Below, piece after piece: positions 54,319-63,238 of a DNA stretch of 64,000 nt. Made by a program: the position numbers and the translations under genes. The DNA comes from Sphingobacterium cellulitidis (GTDB taxonomy: Bacteria > Bacteroidota > Bacteroidia > Sphingobacteriales > Sphingobacteriaceae), in NCBI GenBank assembly GCA_002245855.1, contig NOUX01000013.1:31338-95337 (forward strand). Reading direction: 5' to 3'. Every line of letters starts with the position of its first letter. Position 1 is the stretch's first letter. The notes beneath the pieces are model-generated. The model saw only the letters and a list, made by a program, of their open reading frames with translations. It was not told the origin of the DNA and ran no database searches.

Positions 54319-54352
54319 AAAAAGCTGGTTACTTTCCGTAACCAGCTTTTTT
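54317..54352. terminator. Bidirectional rho-independent terminator
   Basis: AAAAGCTGGTTAC (54320-54332) pairs perfectly with GTAACCAGCTTTT (54338-54350), with A before and T after. It lies between the convergent RNase G and miaA genes. Confidence 0.88.
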
Positions 54353-54356
54353 GCTT

Positions 54357-55289
54357 TTATAGCTTGTCGATCCAATGGATCTTGAGTCCGTCTTTTTCCA
54401 TTTTTCTAAAGTAGGTCATCTGTCGCTTTGCAAATCGATGAATCTCTGTCCTTAACTTCTCCCTGAATTCTTCCATCGTCAATTCCCCCAATAAATATAA
54501 AGAGGCGTATTTGTATTCCAAGCCAAACCATTGTAATTGCTCATGACTGATTCCTTGAGATATCAAACCCTCAACTTCCTCAATTAATCCCGAGTCTATT
54601 CTACTGTCAAGACGCTTGTCTATCCTGCTTCTTCTTTTGTCTCGTTCTGGTGATAAGCCGATGATTAAATAATGTTTAATGCTTTTTTTATCTGAAATTG
54701 GCATTGGATGATGATCCAGGTACATTAATATCTCTAATGCTCGGACCAAACGCTTATGGCTATTCCAATCTATTGTGTAATCTTCCGGTATATCCCTGGA
54801 TTTGAGTAGCGAAATAAGTTCTTCCTTGCTCAATCTTGAAAGCTCAATTTGTAAATCCTGGATTTTTGGAACCTGACTATAAGTCTGATCTTGTAAGAGA
54901 CTCTGAATATAAGATCCTGTGCCGCCACAAAGGATGGCTAGCTTTTTACGCTCTTGTATTTCTTGAAAGGCAGAAAGGAAGTTTTCCCTGAATAAGTCAA
55001 CATTGTACTTTTCAGTAGGTTCGATAATATCAATCAAATGATAAGGTACCTCCTGATACTCGATTAAATCCTTGCCGGTTCCTATATCCAATTGTTTATA
55101 AACTTGTCTTGAATCAGCCGAAATAATCTCTCCATTCAAGGCCTGTGCAAGTTGCACGGCCAGTTTAGTCTTTCCTGAAGCAGTCGGACCCAATAGGATT
55201 AAAAGAAAATCAGGCGAAAGAAAATCTTCCGCCTGTTGTATAAATTCAATAAGTTCTTGAATACTTGTTAGATCACGAACTTGGTCCAT
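54357..55289 (-). CDS. miaA: tRNA dimethylallyltransferase
   Basis: A 310-residue MiaA. P-loop GPTASGKT at 34-41; EIISADSRQVYKQLDIGTGK, the substrate/tRNA-binding region; GGTGSYIQSLLQ; and RRSRIDKRLDSRIDSGLIEE. It transfers a dimethylallyl group to A37 of tRNAs reading UNN codons. Its 5' end overlaps the 3' end of the Gfo/Idh gene by 22 bases, so the two are probably on one transcript. Confidence 0.96.
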   Translation of the reverse strand: MDQVRDLTSIQELIEFIQQAEDFLSPDFLLILLGPTASGKTKLAVQLAQALNGEIISADSRQVYKQLDIGTGKDLIEYQEVPYHLIDIIEPTEKYNVDLFRENFLSAFQEIQERKKLAILCGGTGSYIQSLLQDQTYSQVPKIQDLQIELSRLSKEELISLLKSRDIPEDYTIDWNSHKRLVRALEILMYLDHHPMPISDKKSIKHYLIIGLSPERDKRRSRIDKRLDSRIDSGLIEEVEGLISQGISHEQLQWFGLEYKYASLYLLGELTMEEFREKLRTEIHRFAKRQMTYFRKMEKDGLKIHWIDKL

Positions 55290-56440
55290 TTTTCATTACT
55301 TTCGTTGCTCGCAACTACTGTGTCAATAAAGGCCATACCGCGAACTCCATCGTTTACATTTGGAAAATCCAATTGCTCAGGGTTAGGGGTTTTACCATCT
55401 TTCTTGGCAGCAACAGTCGCAGCAAAATTACGGTAAATATTTGCAAATGACTCTAGTAAGCCTTCTGGGTGACCAGCCGGAATTCTAGTGTTATGTGTTG
55501 CAAATGAACTTAACGTATATGGTGCAGCATACGCATTTCCTGTACGATAGTATTGTCTAGGCTGATCCAACATTTTTACGATCAAATTATTAGGATCTTC
55601 ATTAGCCCATTCAAAACCACCTTTTTCCCCATAGATACGCATTCTTACAGCATTCTCTTCTCCTGCACAGATTTGTGATGCTGTCAAAACTCCTTTTGCA
55701 CCTTCTGTAAAATGTAATAATACAGAACCATCATCATCTAATTGACGGCCTTCAACAAAGGATGTTAAATCCGCACAAACTTCAGTGATTCTAAGTCCGG
55801 TTACATATTCCGCTAAATGTGCTACGTGTGTTCCGATATCGCCCATTGCCAAGGATTTACCTGAGCGTTTTGGATCAGTACGCCATGCTGCGCCAGCATT
55901 ACCTTCACGTTCTGTTAAACGACTCAACCAGCCCTGTGGATATTCTACTAATACCTTGCGAATCTTGCCAAAATGACCTTCTTTCACCATGGCCTTAGCC
56001 TGTTTTACCATCGGGTATCCCGAGTATGTATGAGTTAAACATAAGGTGCGACCTGTACGTTCTACAATCGCTTGTAATTCTAAGGCCTGCTCTAGATTTA
56101 AAGTCATCGGTTTTTCAACAACAACATCAAATCCATTTTCCAATGCTAATTTTGCAGGTTCGAAATGTAAGAAGTTCGGCGTAACGATGGTCACGAAGTC
56201 CATGCGCTCTCCTTCTGGAAGCTGTCCTTCCTTCTCGATCATCTCTTGGTATGTAACGTAAACTCTCTCTTCAGGAACAAATAAGTCCTCGCCCGATTGT
56301 AAGGAAATCTCTCTGTTAATACTAAATGTACCACATACTAATTCTATTTTGCCATCCATAAAGGCAGCAATCCGGTGTACAGCTCCTATAAAGGCATCGT
56401 TTCCACCACCGACCATGCCCATGCGAAGTTTTCGTTTCAT
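55268..56440 (-). CDS. Gfo/Idh/MocA family oxidoreductase
   Basis: A 390-residue NAD(P)-dependent dehydrogenase: MGMVGGGNDAFIGAVHR Rossmann start, GFDVVVEKPMTLNLEQAL with the intact EKP catalytic motif, and GDIGTHVAHLAEYVTGL. Sequence features fit inositol/sugar dehydrogenases. Unlike the relative at 15562, it keeps EKP. It overlaps miaA and is preceded by a 53-base gap from an unrelated gene. The substrate is unknown. Confidence 0.93.
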   Translation of the reverse strand: MKRKLRMGMVGGGNDAFIGAVHRIAAFMDGKIELVCGTFSINREISLQSGEDLFVPEERVYVTYQEMIEKEGQLPEGERMDFVTIVTPNFLHFEPAKLALENGFDVVVEKPMTLNLEQALELQAIVERTGRTLCLTHTYSGYPMVKQAKAMVKEGHFGKIRKVLVEYPQGWLSRLTEREGNAGAAWRTDPKRSGKSLAMGDIGTHVAHLAEYVTGLRITEVCADLTSFVEGRQLDDDGSVLLHFTEGAKGVLTASQICAGEENAVRMRIYGEKGGFEWANEDPNNLIVKMLDQPRQYYRTGNAYAAPYTLSSFATHNTRIPAGHPEGLLESFANIYRNFAATVAAKKDGKTPNPEQLDFPNVNDGVRGMAFIDTVVASNESNEKWTKFVI

Positions 56441-56493
56441 AAGGAATAAATTTCGATTGATTAAGGAATAAATATAATAAAATAATGCCGCTT

Positions 56494-57261
56494 TTAAACA
56501 GCTAATACTAATTTAATGCTCCCTGTATTCTGAGTGAGATATCCTTCTGGGTACTGACCCTCGACTACTTTCAACTCTGCTAGACTACCTATTTGAAATT
56601 GTTGATTGTCGCTAATCCAATATTTCCCCCCTTCGCGAACCCCTGCTTCTTCAAAGCCAATGGTCTTGAGTGAGGAGTCCTGGGACCAGTCTTTATCCAC
56701 ATAGGTCATGATATCTCCAGGTTGGAATTCTGTAATAAAACGACGGATTAATTTCGATAAGCCTCCAATGATAAGGTAATCGGATTTATGGCAGAATCGA
56801 AGTAGTTCAAAGGACCTATATCCCTCAGCTTTATCCCGCATTTTGCGACCAGCACTAAAAATCGCTAGGGAAACCAGTTCGCCTTCATGAAATAGACCAT
56901 AACGATATTTGCCCGGTAAAGCGACTTGTAAATGATTCTCTTCTTGAAAGCTCATACCTTGACCCTTATCGACCCTCGCTACTACCGTTTTTCTCGCATG
57001 AACTTTCCTGGCTTGACCCGCCAACACTTTCAATCGATTCTTTATTTTTTCGGATTGTTGCTCCAATTGCCCTGCGGAAAGCATGATATATCGTTTGTCG
57101 GTTTCTGGAACCTCTATGAATAATTCCTCTGTAATGAAAATATCAAAAATTAGATTTGGGCAAATGATATGGCCATATCCATGTTCTTGGATATAGATGG
57201 GTTCAGCATCGAGCTCACCTTGGATAAAGCTTATTATTTCGCTGATAACCGGGTTTTCCAT
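56494..57261 (-). CDS. Hypothetical protein with acyltransferase-like/DUF C-terminal region
   Basis: A 255-residue cytosolic protein. ATG at 57261 is preferred over a TTG at 57288. The second half, with FELLRFCHKSDYLIIGGLSK, FQPGDIMTYVDKDWSQ and LKTIGFEEAG, resembles the GNAT-like domain found in some phage and host proteins that read a 'RFxxK ... GGxSKL' pattern. The first half is of unknown fold. It starts about 80 bases from the divergent peptide deformylase gene. I do not recognise a function. Confidence 0.7.
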   Translation of the reverse strand: MENPVISEIISFIQGELDAEPIYIQEHGYGHIICPNLIFDIFITEELFIEVPETDKRYIMLSAGQLEQQSEKIKNRLKVLAGQARKVHARKTVVARVDKGQGMSFQEENHLQVALPGKYRYGLFHEGELVSLAIFSAGRKMRDKAEGYRSFELLRFCHKSDYLIIGGLSKLIRRFITEFQPGDIMTYVDKDWSQDSSLKTIGFEEAGVREGGKYWISDNQQFQIGSLAELKVVEGQYPEGYLTQNTGSIKLVLAV

Positions 57262-57313
57262 TTTGCAAAAATAAGGCAAATCAATCAATATGTGCGCTGT
57301 GCTAAATTATTAA

Positions 57314-57321
57314 TACCTTTG
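57314..57321 (+). promoter_or_regulatory. Promoter -7 box of the deformylase gene
   Basis: TACCTTTG fits TAnnTTTG and lies 19 bases before the deformylase ATG. The -33 box is weak. Confidence 0.5.
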
Positions 57322-57339
57322 TACCGTAAACAATAACAA

Positions 57340-57927
57340 ATGAAATTACCTATAGTAGCATATGGAGATCCGGTTTTGCGTCAGAGAACCGAAGAGATCG
57401 ATGAGGATTATCCAGAATTAAAACAATTGATAGATAATATGTTTGAAACCATGTATGCAGCAAATGGAGTAGGTCTTGCCGCTCCGCAAATTGGTTTGCC
57501 TATTCGTTTATTTGTCATCGATGCAAGCCCTTTCGGTGAAGATGATGAAGATGGTCCCGGCGATCCAACTGCTAAAGATTTTAAACGCGTTTTTATTAAT
57601 CCTATTTTAGTCGAAGAAAGTGGCGAAAAATGGCCATTCTCCGAAGGTTGTTTGAGTATCCCTCATATCAACGAAGAGGTATTGAGAAAAAAAGACGTTG
57701 TCATCAATTACTTGGATGAAAATTTTGAAGAACAAGAAGAAGAATTAACTGGTCTGGCAGCTCGAGTTGTTCAGCATGAATATGATCATATTGAAGGAAA
57801 ATTATTTATCGATAAACTTGGACCTTTGAAAAAAGCCATGTTGAAAGGTAAACTCGATTCTATTTCGAAAGGACAAATTAGGGTATCCTATAAAATGTCT
57901 TTCCCGCAATTGAAAAAGAAAAGATAA
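57340..57927 (+). CDS. def: Peptide deformylase
   Basis: A 195-residue deformylase with all three motifs: GVGLAAPQIG (46-55), EGCLSIP with the metal Cys, and QHEYDHIEGKLF with the HExxH-type HEYDH. It removes the formyl group of nascent proteins. An acidic insert (FGEDDEDGPGDPT) between motifs 1 and 2 is common in Bacteroidota. A terminator follows. Confidence 0.97.
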   Translation: MKLPIVAYGDPVLRQRTEEIDEDYPELKQLIDNMFETMYAANGVGLAAPQIGLPIRLFVIDASPFGEDDEDGPGDPTAKDFKRVFINPILVEESGEKWPFSEGCLSIPHINEEVLRKKDVVINYLDENFEEQEEELTGLAARVVQHEYDHIEGKLFIDKLGPLKKAMLKGKLDSISKGQIRVSYKMSFPQLKKKR

Positions 57928-57931
57928 TAGA

Positions 57932-57961
57932 AGGGCCAGATTTACTAATCTGGCCTTTTTT
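57932..57961 (+). terminator. Rho-independent terminator
   Basis: GGCCAGATT (57934-57942) pairs with AATCTGGCC (57947-57955), followed by T6. It ends the deformylase transcript. Confidence 0.85.
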
Positions 57962-57990
57962 ATTTTCTATAACCTAGTTCGATTTTCTGA

Positions 57991-58980
57991 TTATTGTTTG
58001 TCCTCAAAATAATTGAATGCATCTATAATGTCCAGGTAAACTCCATCATAACCTGAGTCTAATATTCCTTTTAAATAACTCTTATCATTACCATATATAA
58101 TGGCCTGCCACTCCTTATCCCAGTATTTGACTTTATAATTCCCCTTCCACTCTGGATTTTCCTCCATTAACCATGTCGGTTTTTGCTGTTTCCATGATGG
58201 ATTCCAATAAGATCTATAATCTTCAGCTTCGCCAATGGACATATAGGATATGACCAATCTTTTCCCTCCATTTGCCTTGTTTTTTAATTGTCGAACTTCC
58301 TCTTGATTAAAGGATTGCCCATCTGTAAAATAAAGGTCCATAATCAATACATCATAATTGGTAGCGGTCACAGCTTGTATAAATGCCTGCTTGGATGAAA
58401 ACTTGGATGGATTGATTAAATAAAGGAAGTTCTTGGCTTCGGAAAGTTTACTGATATTATTCTTGTTCTCTTGATGAATAGCAACTTTCGGAATAATATT
58501 CAATTCACGCTCAGTTGATGCAAAGGATATGAATCCATTTTGGTCATTCTTCGAAAATGAATTGTTTATGTTGGCCGCACTGGAGCAATAATCACTGGCC
58601 AAAATGCTGTTTCCAGCTTGTTTTGAGATATTCAAGTATTGAATAAGTCTATTGCTTTCTGATGTTGGAGTTGCCTTATCATCTTCATCATAACCATAAA
58701 ATAAATCCTCCTGACCATTCCCATCAATAGCAGCTAAATACTTTTGGGCTAGACTCCCATTCGGTTCGCCATCTTGCGTTACGAGCTCTATTCCATTCTG
58801 TGGAATGACAATAAAGTTAGTGCTGGATTTTTTTGCGTACTCACTCAGGCCGATGACAAAATTACGCATCTCCCCTTTGTAATTCTGATCGCCTAACTCT
58901 GGATCGAATACCTCATCCTTTGAGCAGGATGATAGTAAACTTAAACTAATGAGTAGGATTAAAATTCTAGTTGTTAGCAT
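57991..58980 (-). CDS. GH114-like (endo alpha-1,4-polygalactosaminidase family) lipoprotein
   Basis: A 329-residue lipoprotein (Cys19 in SLLSSCSKDE). The TIM-barrel of PF03537 is clear in the second half: DVLIMDLYFTDGQSF, KRLVISYMSIGEAEDYRSYW (ISYxSxGExE), WKGNYKVKYWDKEW and GYDGVYLDIIDAFNYF. GH114 enzymes cut galactosaminogalactan-type polymers. The first half is longer than in small GH114 proteins. It is a single gene. Confidence 0.85.
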   Translation of the reverse strand: MLTTRILILLISLSLLSSCSKDEVFDPELGDQNYKGEMRNFVIGLSEYAKKSSTNFIVIPQNGIELVTQDGEPNGSLAQKYLAAIDGNGQEDLFYGYDEDDKATPTSESNRLIQYLNISKQAGNSILASDYCSSAANINNSFSKNDQNGFISFASTERELNIIPKVAIHQENKNNISKLSEAKNFLYLINPSKFSSKQAFIQAVTATNYDVLIMDLYFTDGQSFNQEEVRQLKNKANGGKRLVISYMSIGEAEDYRSYWNPSWKQQKPTWLMEENPEWKGNYKVKYWDKEWQAIIYGNDKSYLKGILDSGYDGVYLDIIDAFNYFEDKQ

Positions 58981-59043
58981 ATATCTATTACGTATTGGAT
59001 TAACAACGGAGTATCTGACTAATAAATAAATGCGATGAACAAT

Positions 59044-59652
59044 TTAATTTATTGGTCGAACTGTCGGTAAGGATAGATTATATCGAACGGATAGAAACCT
59101 AATCCCGAATACAACTGACGCAGAGATAAACGCATTTAAGTTTGGGTCCAATGGGATAAATGTCAGCAGTACATAGGTTATTGCTCCCGCCAGACAGGCT
59201 GAAGCATAGATTTCCTTTCGTAATATCAGGGGGGTAACATTCATTAAGACGTCTCGGATTACACCACCCATGCAGGCTGAAAACATGCCTAGCATTACGG
59301 CAGCAATCGCACTGCTCTCGTAAGCCAGAGATTTCTCAACTCCAACAACGGTGAAAAAACCAATCCCCAAGGCATCAAATAGAAATAGGGTTCTGGCGAA
59401 ACTATCCAATTGCTTGTTGAATAAAATGGAAATAAAGACGCCAACGAAAATGGCAATCAGATAATTTCCATCTTCAACCCATACCGGACGAATATTTAAA
59501 AAAACATCCCTTAATGAACCTCCGCCAATAGCAGTAACAAAGCCCATAAAGGTTGCTCCAAAGATATCAATGCCATATCGGTTTGCCGCCATAGCTCCCG
59601 AAATGGCAAAAACCATTGTCCCTAATAAATCAATGTAGTAAATCAGTTCCAT
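59044..59652 (-). CDS. TRIC-type (UPF0126) cation channel protein
   Basis: A 202-residue protein with seven hydrophobic helices. The two TRIC repeats are seen as IFGATFMGFVTAIGGGSLRD and MLGMFSACMGGVIRDVLMN, with glycine-rich kinks. It is a trimeric inner-membrane channel for monovalent cations. A single gene next to the blaR-type terminator. Confidence 0.92.
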   Translation of the reverse strand: MELIYYIDLLGTMVFAISGAMAANRYGIDIFGATFMGFVTAIGGGSLRDVFLNIRPVWVEDGNYLIAIFVGVFISILFNKQLDSFARTLFLFDALGIGFFTVVGVEKSLAYESSAIAAVMLGMFSACMGGVIRDVLMNVTPLILRKEIYASACLAGAITYVLLTFIPLDPNLNAFISASVVFGIRFLSVRYNLSLPTVRPIN

Positions 59653-59713
59653 GCAAGTATTTTACTTCCTTTTGCAATAATACATAAAATATAAAATTAC
59701 TTTCCAATAATTA

Positions 59714-59739
59714 AGAAAGGCTCCGAGCGGAGCCTTTCT
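59714..59739 (-). terminator. Terminator hairpin of the blaI-blaR operon
   Basis: AGAAAGGCTCCG (59714-59725) pairs with CGGAGCCTTTCT (59728-59739). On the minus strand it follows the M56 gene by 33 bases and runs into TTAATT. Confidence 0.7.
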
Positions 59740-59771
59740 AGTAAACTAAACAACGAAACAATGATTATAAA

Positions 59772-61553
59772 TTAAATTCCTGTTAATCCTTTTTTGGATT
59801 TTAATTTTTTAAGTTCTTTCTGGTATTTTCTGTCGATTTCCTTGTATTCTTCTGAATCTTGTAATTCTTTCCACTGTCTGCTTTTTTCTTTCCATTCAGG
59901 GCTATTGAAATACTCTTGGATCTTTTTACCATCCTCCTGCATTTTTCGCATATCCGCTTTCCATTCAGCTGAATTGAAATATTCTTTCAGTTTAGCAGAT
60001 TCCTTTTCTATGTTGGCAATCTGTCTTTTCCAGTCCTCACTTTCAAAGTATTTCGAAACATGGGCAGATTGATTTCGAATATTTTCAACCTGTTTTTTCC
60101 ACTCCGGTGAGGTAAAATACGCATTTACCTTGCTGGATTCTTTTTCGATATTGACAATCTGCTTCTTCCACTCAGGCGAATTGAAATAATCCTTCATTTT
60201 TGCAGATTCCTTTTCAATTTTAGCCATCTTGTCTTTCCATTCCGGACTTTCAAAGTAGGCACTTACCTTTTTACTTTGTTCTTCTATATTTTTTATCTGG
60301 GCGTTCCATTCTGGTGAATTGTGGTATTCTTGGATCTTTTTGCCTCGTTCCTCAAGAGATCTGATGCTATTTCGGACATCTAGGGGTAGTTCATTAGTGT
60401 CTTGAATCCCTTTTCCATGATAAACTATTTCTGATTTTACCTTCTTAGGCGCAACTGGTTTTTGTGCAGTCTCCGGGATTGGCGGTTTCACGGTATCAAT
60501 GCTTAACAACATCGAATCTTCAGTCGAAGTCAAGTCAACTTTTATTTCCTGAGGCTTTACCTCATTTGATGGAATGATCCATGCTAAGGTTAGTATGGCT
60601 AAACCGCTAAGCAATACAGCCAATAATTGCGGTCTTACGTTTTTATAATTAGTTTCCATTTTTGTGATTCTTTTAATTCTATTCAATAAATGATTTTTGT
60701 TTCCAGATGCCGCAAGGGTTAAACTTGGATTCATGCTCATTCGCAATTCCTCCAACTCAACCAAGGCTTGGGCATAGGAAATAGGGGTGGATACATGTTC
60801 TATGACCATATCATCACAAGCATGTTCCCTTTCTCTTTCTAGTACTTTTGATAAGGCCCAAATAAATGGATTAAAGAACAATACCGTTTCTATCCCCACT
60901 TTCAGAAGGTTGAATAGATAGTCTCTACGTTTTACATGAGCAAGTTCGTGCAACAGGATAGCCTCTACCTGTGCCAGATCCATTTTGTTGGCATAAGCAA
61001 CAGGGAAAAGGATAAATGGTTTCAGATGACCCAAGGTAATCGGAACGCTGATCTTATTGGAAAGATAAATCCCAACGGATTGCCTGATATTAAGCTTCTT
61101 CTTTGCTTGGTAATATAGGTTAGTCCATGATGTTGGAATGGAATCCAAGCCTTTATACTTTAGCCTTTTCAATTGGATCAAACTATTGCTTAACAAGATT
61201 ATTTGAACAATGAATCCAAAAACATAGCCTGCCACTACATAAGGTAATAGACTCTCTAATCTAAAACCATCCTGTTGTATGTTGACCATGATGTTCTTCA
61301 GGTCTTCCGGATTTAAGGCTCTTAAGTCGATAAATTGACTGGAATTCTGAAAGAAGTAAATAAAAGTCGCAATAAAGCTGATAAATATGGATATCTGGGT
61401 GGCTAATGCTGCGTTATGTCTCGCTTTGGCACTGATGTTTGATATTGAAAGTGTATATATACTATATATAATATACCAAATTGCAGCTTGCCATATAGAA
61501 TGCAGAATGCTCCAGCCTAATGCATTGCCAATATTGAGTGTTAGATTTTCCAT
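59772..61553 (-). CDS. M56 family (BlaR1/MecR1-like) membrane metallopeptidase with seven 23-residue repeats
   Basis: A 593-residue protein. Membrane helices near 10-35, 50-70, 105-130 and 310-328 enclose the M56 peptidase with HELAHVKRRD (His202, Glu203, His206). In place of a penicillin-binding sensor domain, the C-terminal part (residues 407-567) holds seven tandem 23-residue repeats of the form hxxYFxSPEWKxQhxNIExESxK, predicted helical and exposed. It probably cuts the BlaI-type repressor encoded two bases upstream in answer to an envelope signal. The repeat tail is the unusual feature; it may bind the signal or the cell wall. Confidence 0.9.
   Translation of the reverse strand: MENLTLNIGNALGWSILHSIWQAAIWYIIYSIYTLSISNISAKARHNAALATQISIFISFIATFIYFFQNSSQFIDLRALNPEDLKNIMVNIQQDGFRLESLLPYVVAGYVFGFIVQIILLSNSLIQLKRLKYKGLDSIPTSWTNLYYQAKKKLNIRQSVGIYLSNKISVPITLGHLKPFILFPVAYANKMDLAQVEAILLHELAHVKRRDYLFNLLKVGIETVLFFNPFIWALSKVLEREREHACDDMVIEHVSTPISYAQALVELEELRMSMNPSLTLAASGNKNHLLNRIKRITKMETNYKNVRPQLLAVLLSGLAILTLAWIIPSNEVKPQEIKVDLTSTEDSMLLSIDTVKPPIPETAQKPVAPKKVKSEIVYHGKGIQDTNELPLDVRNSIRSLEERGKKIQEYHNSPEWNAQIKNIEEQSKKVSAYFESPEWKDKMAKIEKESAKMKDYFNSPEWKKQIVNIEKESSKVNAYFTSPEWKKQVENIRNQSAHVSKYFESEDWKRQIANIEKESAKLKEYFNSAEWKADMRKMQEDGKKIQEYFNSPEWKEKSRQWKELQDSEEYKEIDRKYQKELKKLKSKKGLTGI
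59853..60335 (-). repeat. Tandem 69-bp coding repeats (7 units)
   Basis: Seven in-frame units of 69 bases code for the 23-residue repeats of the M56 protein. The invariant core is Y-F-x-S-x-E-W-K; unit 5 has SEDW and unit 6 SAEW. The DNA has diverged more than the protein, so the copies are old or under selection for the protein. Confidence 0.85.
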
Positions 61554-61555
61554 GG

Positions 61556-61918
61556 CTAGTTTTGTTCAAGTTTTTTTAAAAATGCTTTGATTTCGTCAAG
61601 TTCTTCTTTGCTTGCTCGCTCATTTCCCAAAGCTTGCATGACAAGTCTTGCGGTTGATCCATTGTACACTGAGTCAATCATTTTGTCCAGCATCTTTTCT
61701 TGAATTTCCTCTTTCACCAATTTCGCTACATAAAGGTGTGTTTTTGAACTGGTGTCGCGAGTCACCATCCCTTTATCATGCATGATCTGCATCAACTTCA
61801 AGATTGTAGTATAACCTACATCCTTTTTATCCAAGGTTTCAAATACTTCCCTTACACTGCTTTGTCCTTTATCCCAAAGAACTTGCAAGATTTCCATTTC
61901 GCTTTCTGTCGGTTTCAT
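61556..61918 (-). CDS. BlaI/MecI/CopY family transcriptional repressor
   Basis: A 120-residue winged-helix repressor opening MKPTESEMEILQVLWDKGQS, with the HTH in SSVREVFETLDKKDVGYTTI and a dimerisation tail. The ATG at 61918 is chosen; a longer frame to 61984 exists but runs through two palindromic operators. It is encoded two bases before the M56 gene. It should repress its own operon until the M56 protein triggers its cleavage. Confidence 0.93.
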   Translation of the reverse strand: MKPTESEMEILQVLWDKGQSSVREVFETLDKKDVGYTTILKLMQIMHDKGMVTRDTSSKTHLYVAKLVKEEIQEKMLDKMIDSVYNGSTARLVMQALGNERASKEELDEIKAFLKKLEQN

Positions 61919-61936
61919 ACGATGATTGTTAGTATC

Positions 61937-61976
61937 TACGAATGTTTTCGTACTCAAATCTACGAAGTCTTTCGTA
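61937..61976. promoter_or_regulatory. Twin BlaI-type operators
   Basis: Two perfect palindromes, TACGAA-TGTT-TTCGTA (61937-61952) and TACGAA-GTCT-TTCGTA (61961-61976), have identical half-sites and 24-base centre-to-centre spacing. They lie 19 bases upstream of the repressor's start codon. They are the probable binding sites for autorepression by the BlaI-type protein. Confidence 0.8.
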
Positions 61977-62236
61977 TAATCCAAATGTTTTAATAAATTT
62001 TAACTAAAAAATTTTCTAAATGTCTGTTAAACAATTTGAAAACACGTTTTTATTTATCGATTTTTTTTGTGTTATAATTATTTTTAGGATTTATTCTTTG
62101 AAATCTTAGCCATAGCTCCTTAAATTTATTACTAATCCAAACCAATAGGAGCGAGGAATGGTTGTATAGGTATTGTTGTTTGAGAACTAGTAAATGAGTT
62201 TAGCACTACTATATATAATAAGAACAGAAATCAATT

Positions 62237-62596
62237 ATGGCATATGACGAGAAGTTAGCTGACTTGGTCAGAGAATACCTGGTAGAACATTGCGACAAAG
62301 AAATTATGGAGAAACCCTTGTTTTCAGGCTTGGCATTTCTTGTTGATGATAAAATGTGTATTAATATATCGGGGGATCAATTGATGTGTCGATTTGATCC
62401 TGCCAAGACAGCAACTTATAAAAAGCACAAAGGATTCCAACCGATGATTATGCGAGGTAAGGAATTAGATGGGTATTGCCTTGTCGATCCAGATGGATAC
62501 CGAAATAAAAAGGATTTCGAATTCTGGATGGACCTTTGTTTAGCCTATAACCCTTTTGCCAAATCTTCCAAAAAGAAAAAAACCAAGACTTCTTAA
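62237..62596 (+). CDS. TfoX N-terminal domain protein
   Basis: A 119-residue cytosolic protein of the TfoX-N family (PF04993): MAYDEKLADLVREYL, EKPLFSGLAFLVDDKMCINI, DQLMCRFDPAKT and KELDGYCLVDPDGY, with a Lys-rich tail. The stand-alone N-terminal domain is widespread in Bacteroidota and has no proven link to competence. A single gene. Confidence 0.92.
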   Translation: MAYDEKLADLVREYLVEHCDKEIMEKPLFSGLAFLVDDKMCINISGDQLMCRFDPAKTATYKKHKGFQPMIMRGKELDGYCLVDPDGYRNKKDFEFWMDLCLAYNPFAKSSKKKKTKTS

Positions 62597-62604
62597 GAAT
62601 AGGC

Positions 62605-62755
62605 CCTGAAAAAATCTCATAAAATAGTCTCAAAAAAGAGGGGTTGGAAAGTCCTCAAAATCAGTCTCAAATAGAAAGGTCTGGAAAGTTCTCAAAAACA
62701 GTATCAAAAAAAGATTTTGAAAAAGATCTGGTAAAAAGTTTTGAAAAAAATCTTC
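62605..62755. repeat. Degenerate 37-bp tandem repeats
   Basis: About four units of 37 bases; the clearest start at 62645 and 62682 (TGGAAAGTyCTCAAAAwCAG ...). The flanking units are more diverged. No protein signal. It lies directly after the TfoX-N gene. Confidence 0.6.
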
Positions 62756-63238
62756 CTAAAACTTCCCATATTCCCCAATATCTAATTATTCTCGGTAACG
62801 TACTAACCTATTAATAGAGGAGGCTTTTTCTTCCATATATAATATGTGTATATATAGTAGCTGTATTTCTCACTGGTCAATTTATTATAAGAGAATATAT
62901 CAATTCATTTCCTGATAACTTTTTAAAATGATTCATTTAAATAAATTTCTAGGAGTTTCTATTTAATCTGGTATCTCATATTTAAGGATACTATCAATTG
63001 CTGTTTTCAAATACTTCTTTTAAGTATACCTTACAAATAAACCTTTCTATCATTTATGTAGATTATTCTTTTAAATCAAGCTATCAACTTTTTCTTTCAA
63101 TAAGACCTTGGATCATTTCTTTCGATCTTGTTTTCAAATCACGTTTTTTAATCAGTCCTTATAGATATCTCTTTCAAATAATAATAACAGTTTCATAACA
63201 ACTTCAGATTTCCTAGTTATTTATTCTGAATTCGGGAT
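62756..63238. other. AT-rich non-coding region
   Basis: No gene or clear promoter is seen. Around 63060-63160 runs of TTTCTTTC/TTTTAAATC recur at roughly 25-base steps and may be a further, more decayed part of the repeat region. Confidence 0.4.

Noticed and set aside
54357-56440. Frameshift between miaA and the Gfo/Idh gene because of their overlap
   Set aside because: Both proteins are complete with normal ends; a 22-base overlap is ordinary operon packing.
61919-61984. Longer start of the BlaI-type repressor
   Set aside because: These 66 bases are occupied by two perfect palindromic operators; the family normally begins at the MKPTESEMEIL-type segment.
62998-63198. 66-residue plus-strand ORF
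   Set aside because: It lies in decayed AT-rich repeats, is mostly Phe/Ile/Ser/Leu by composition, and has no promoter or family likeness.
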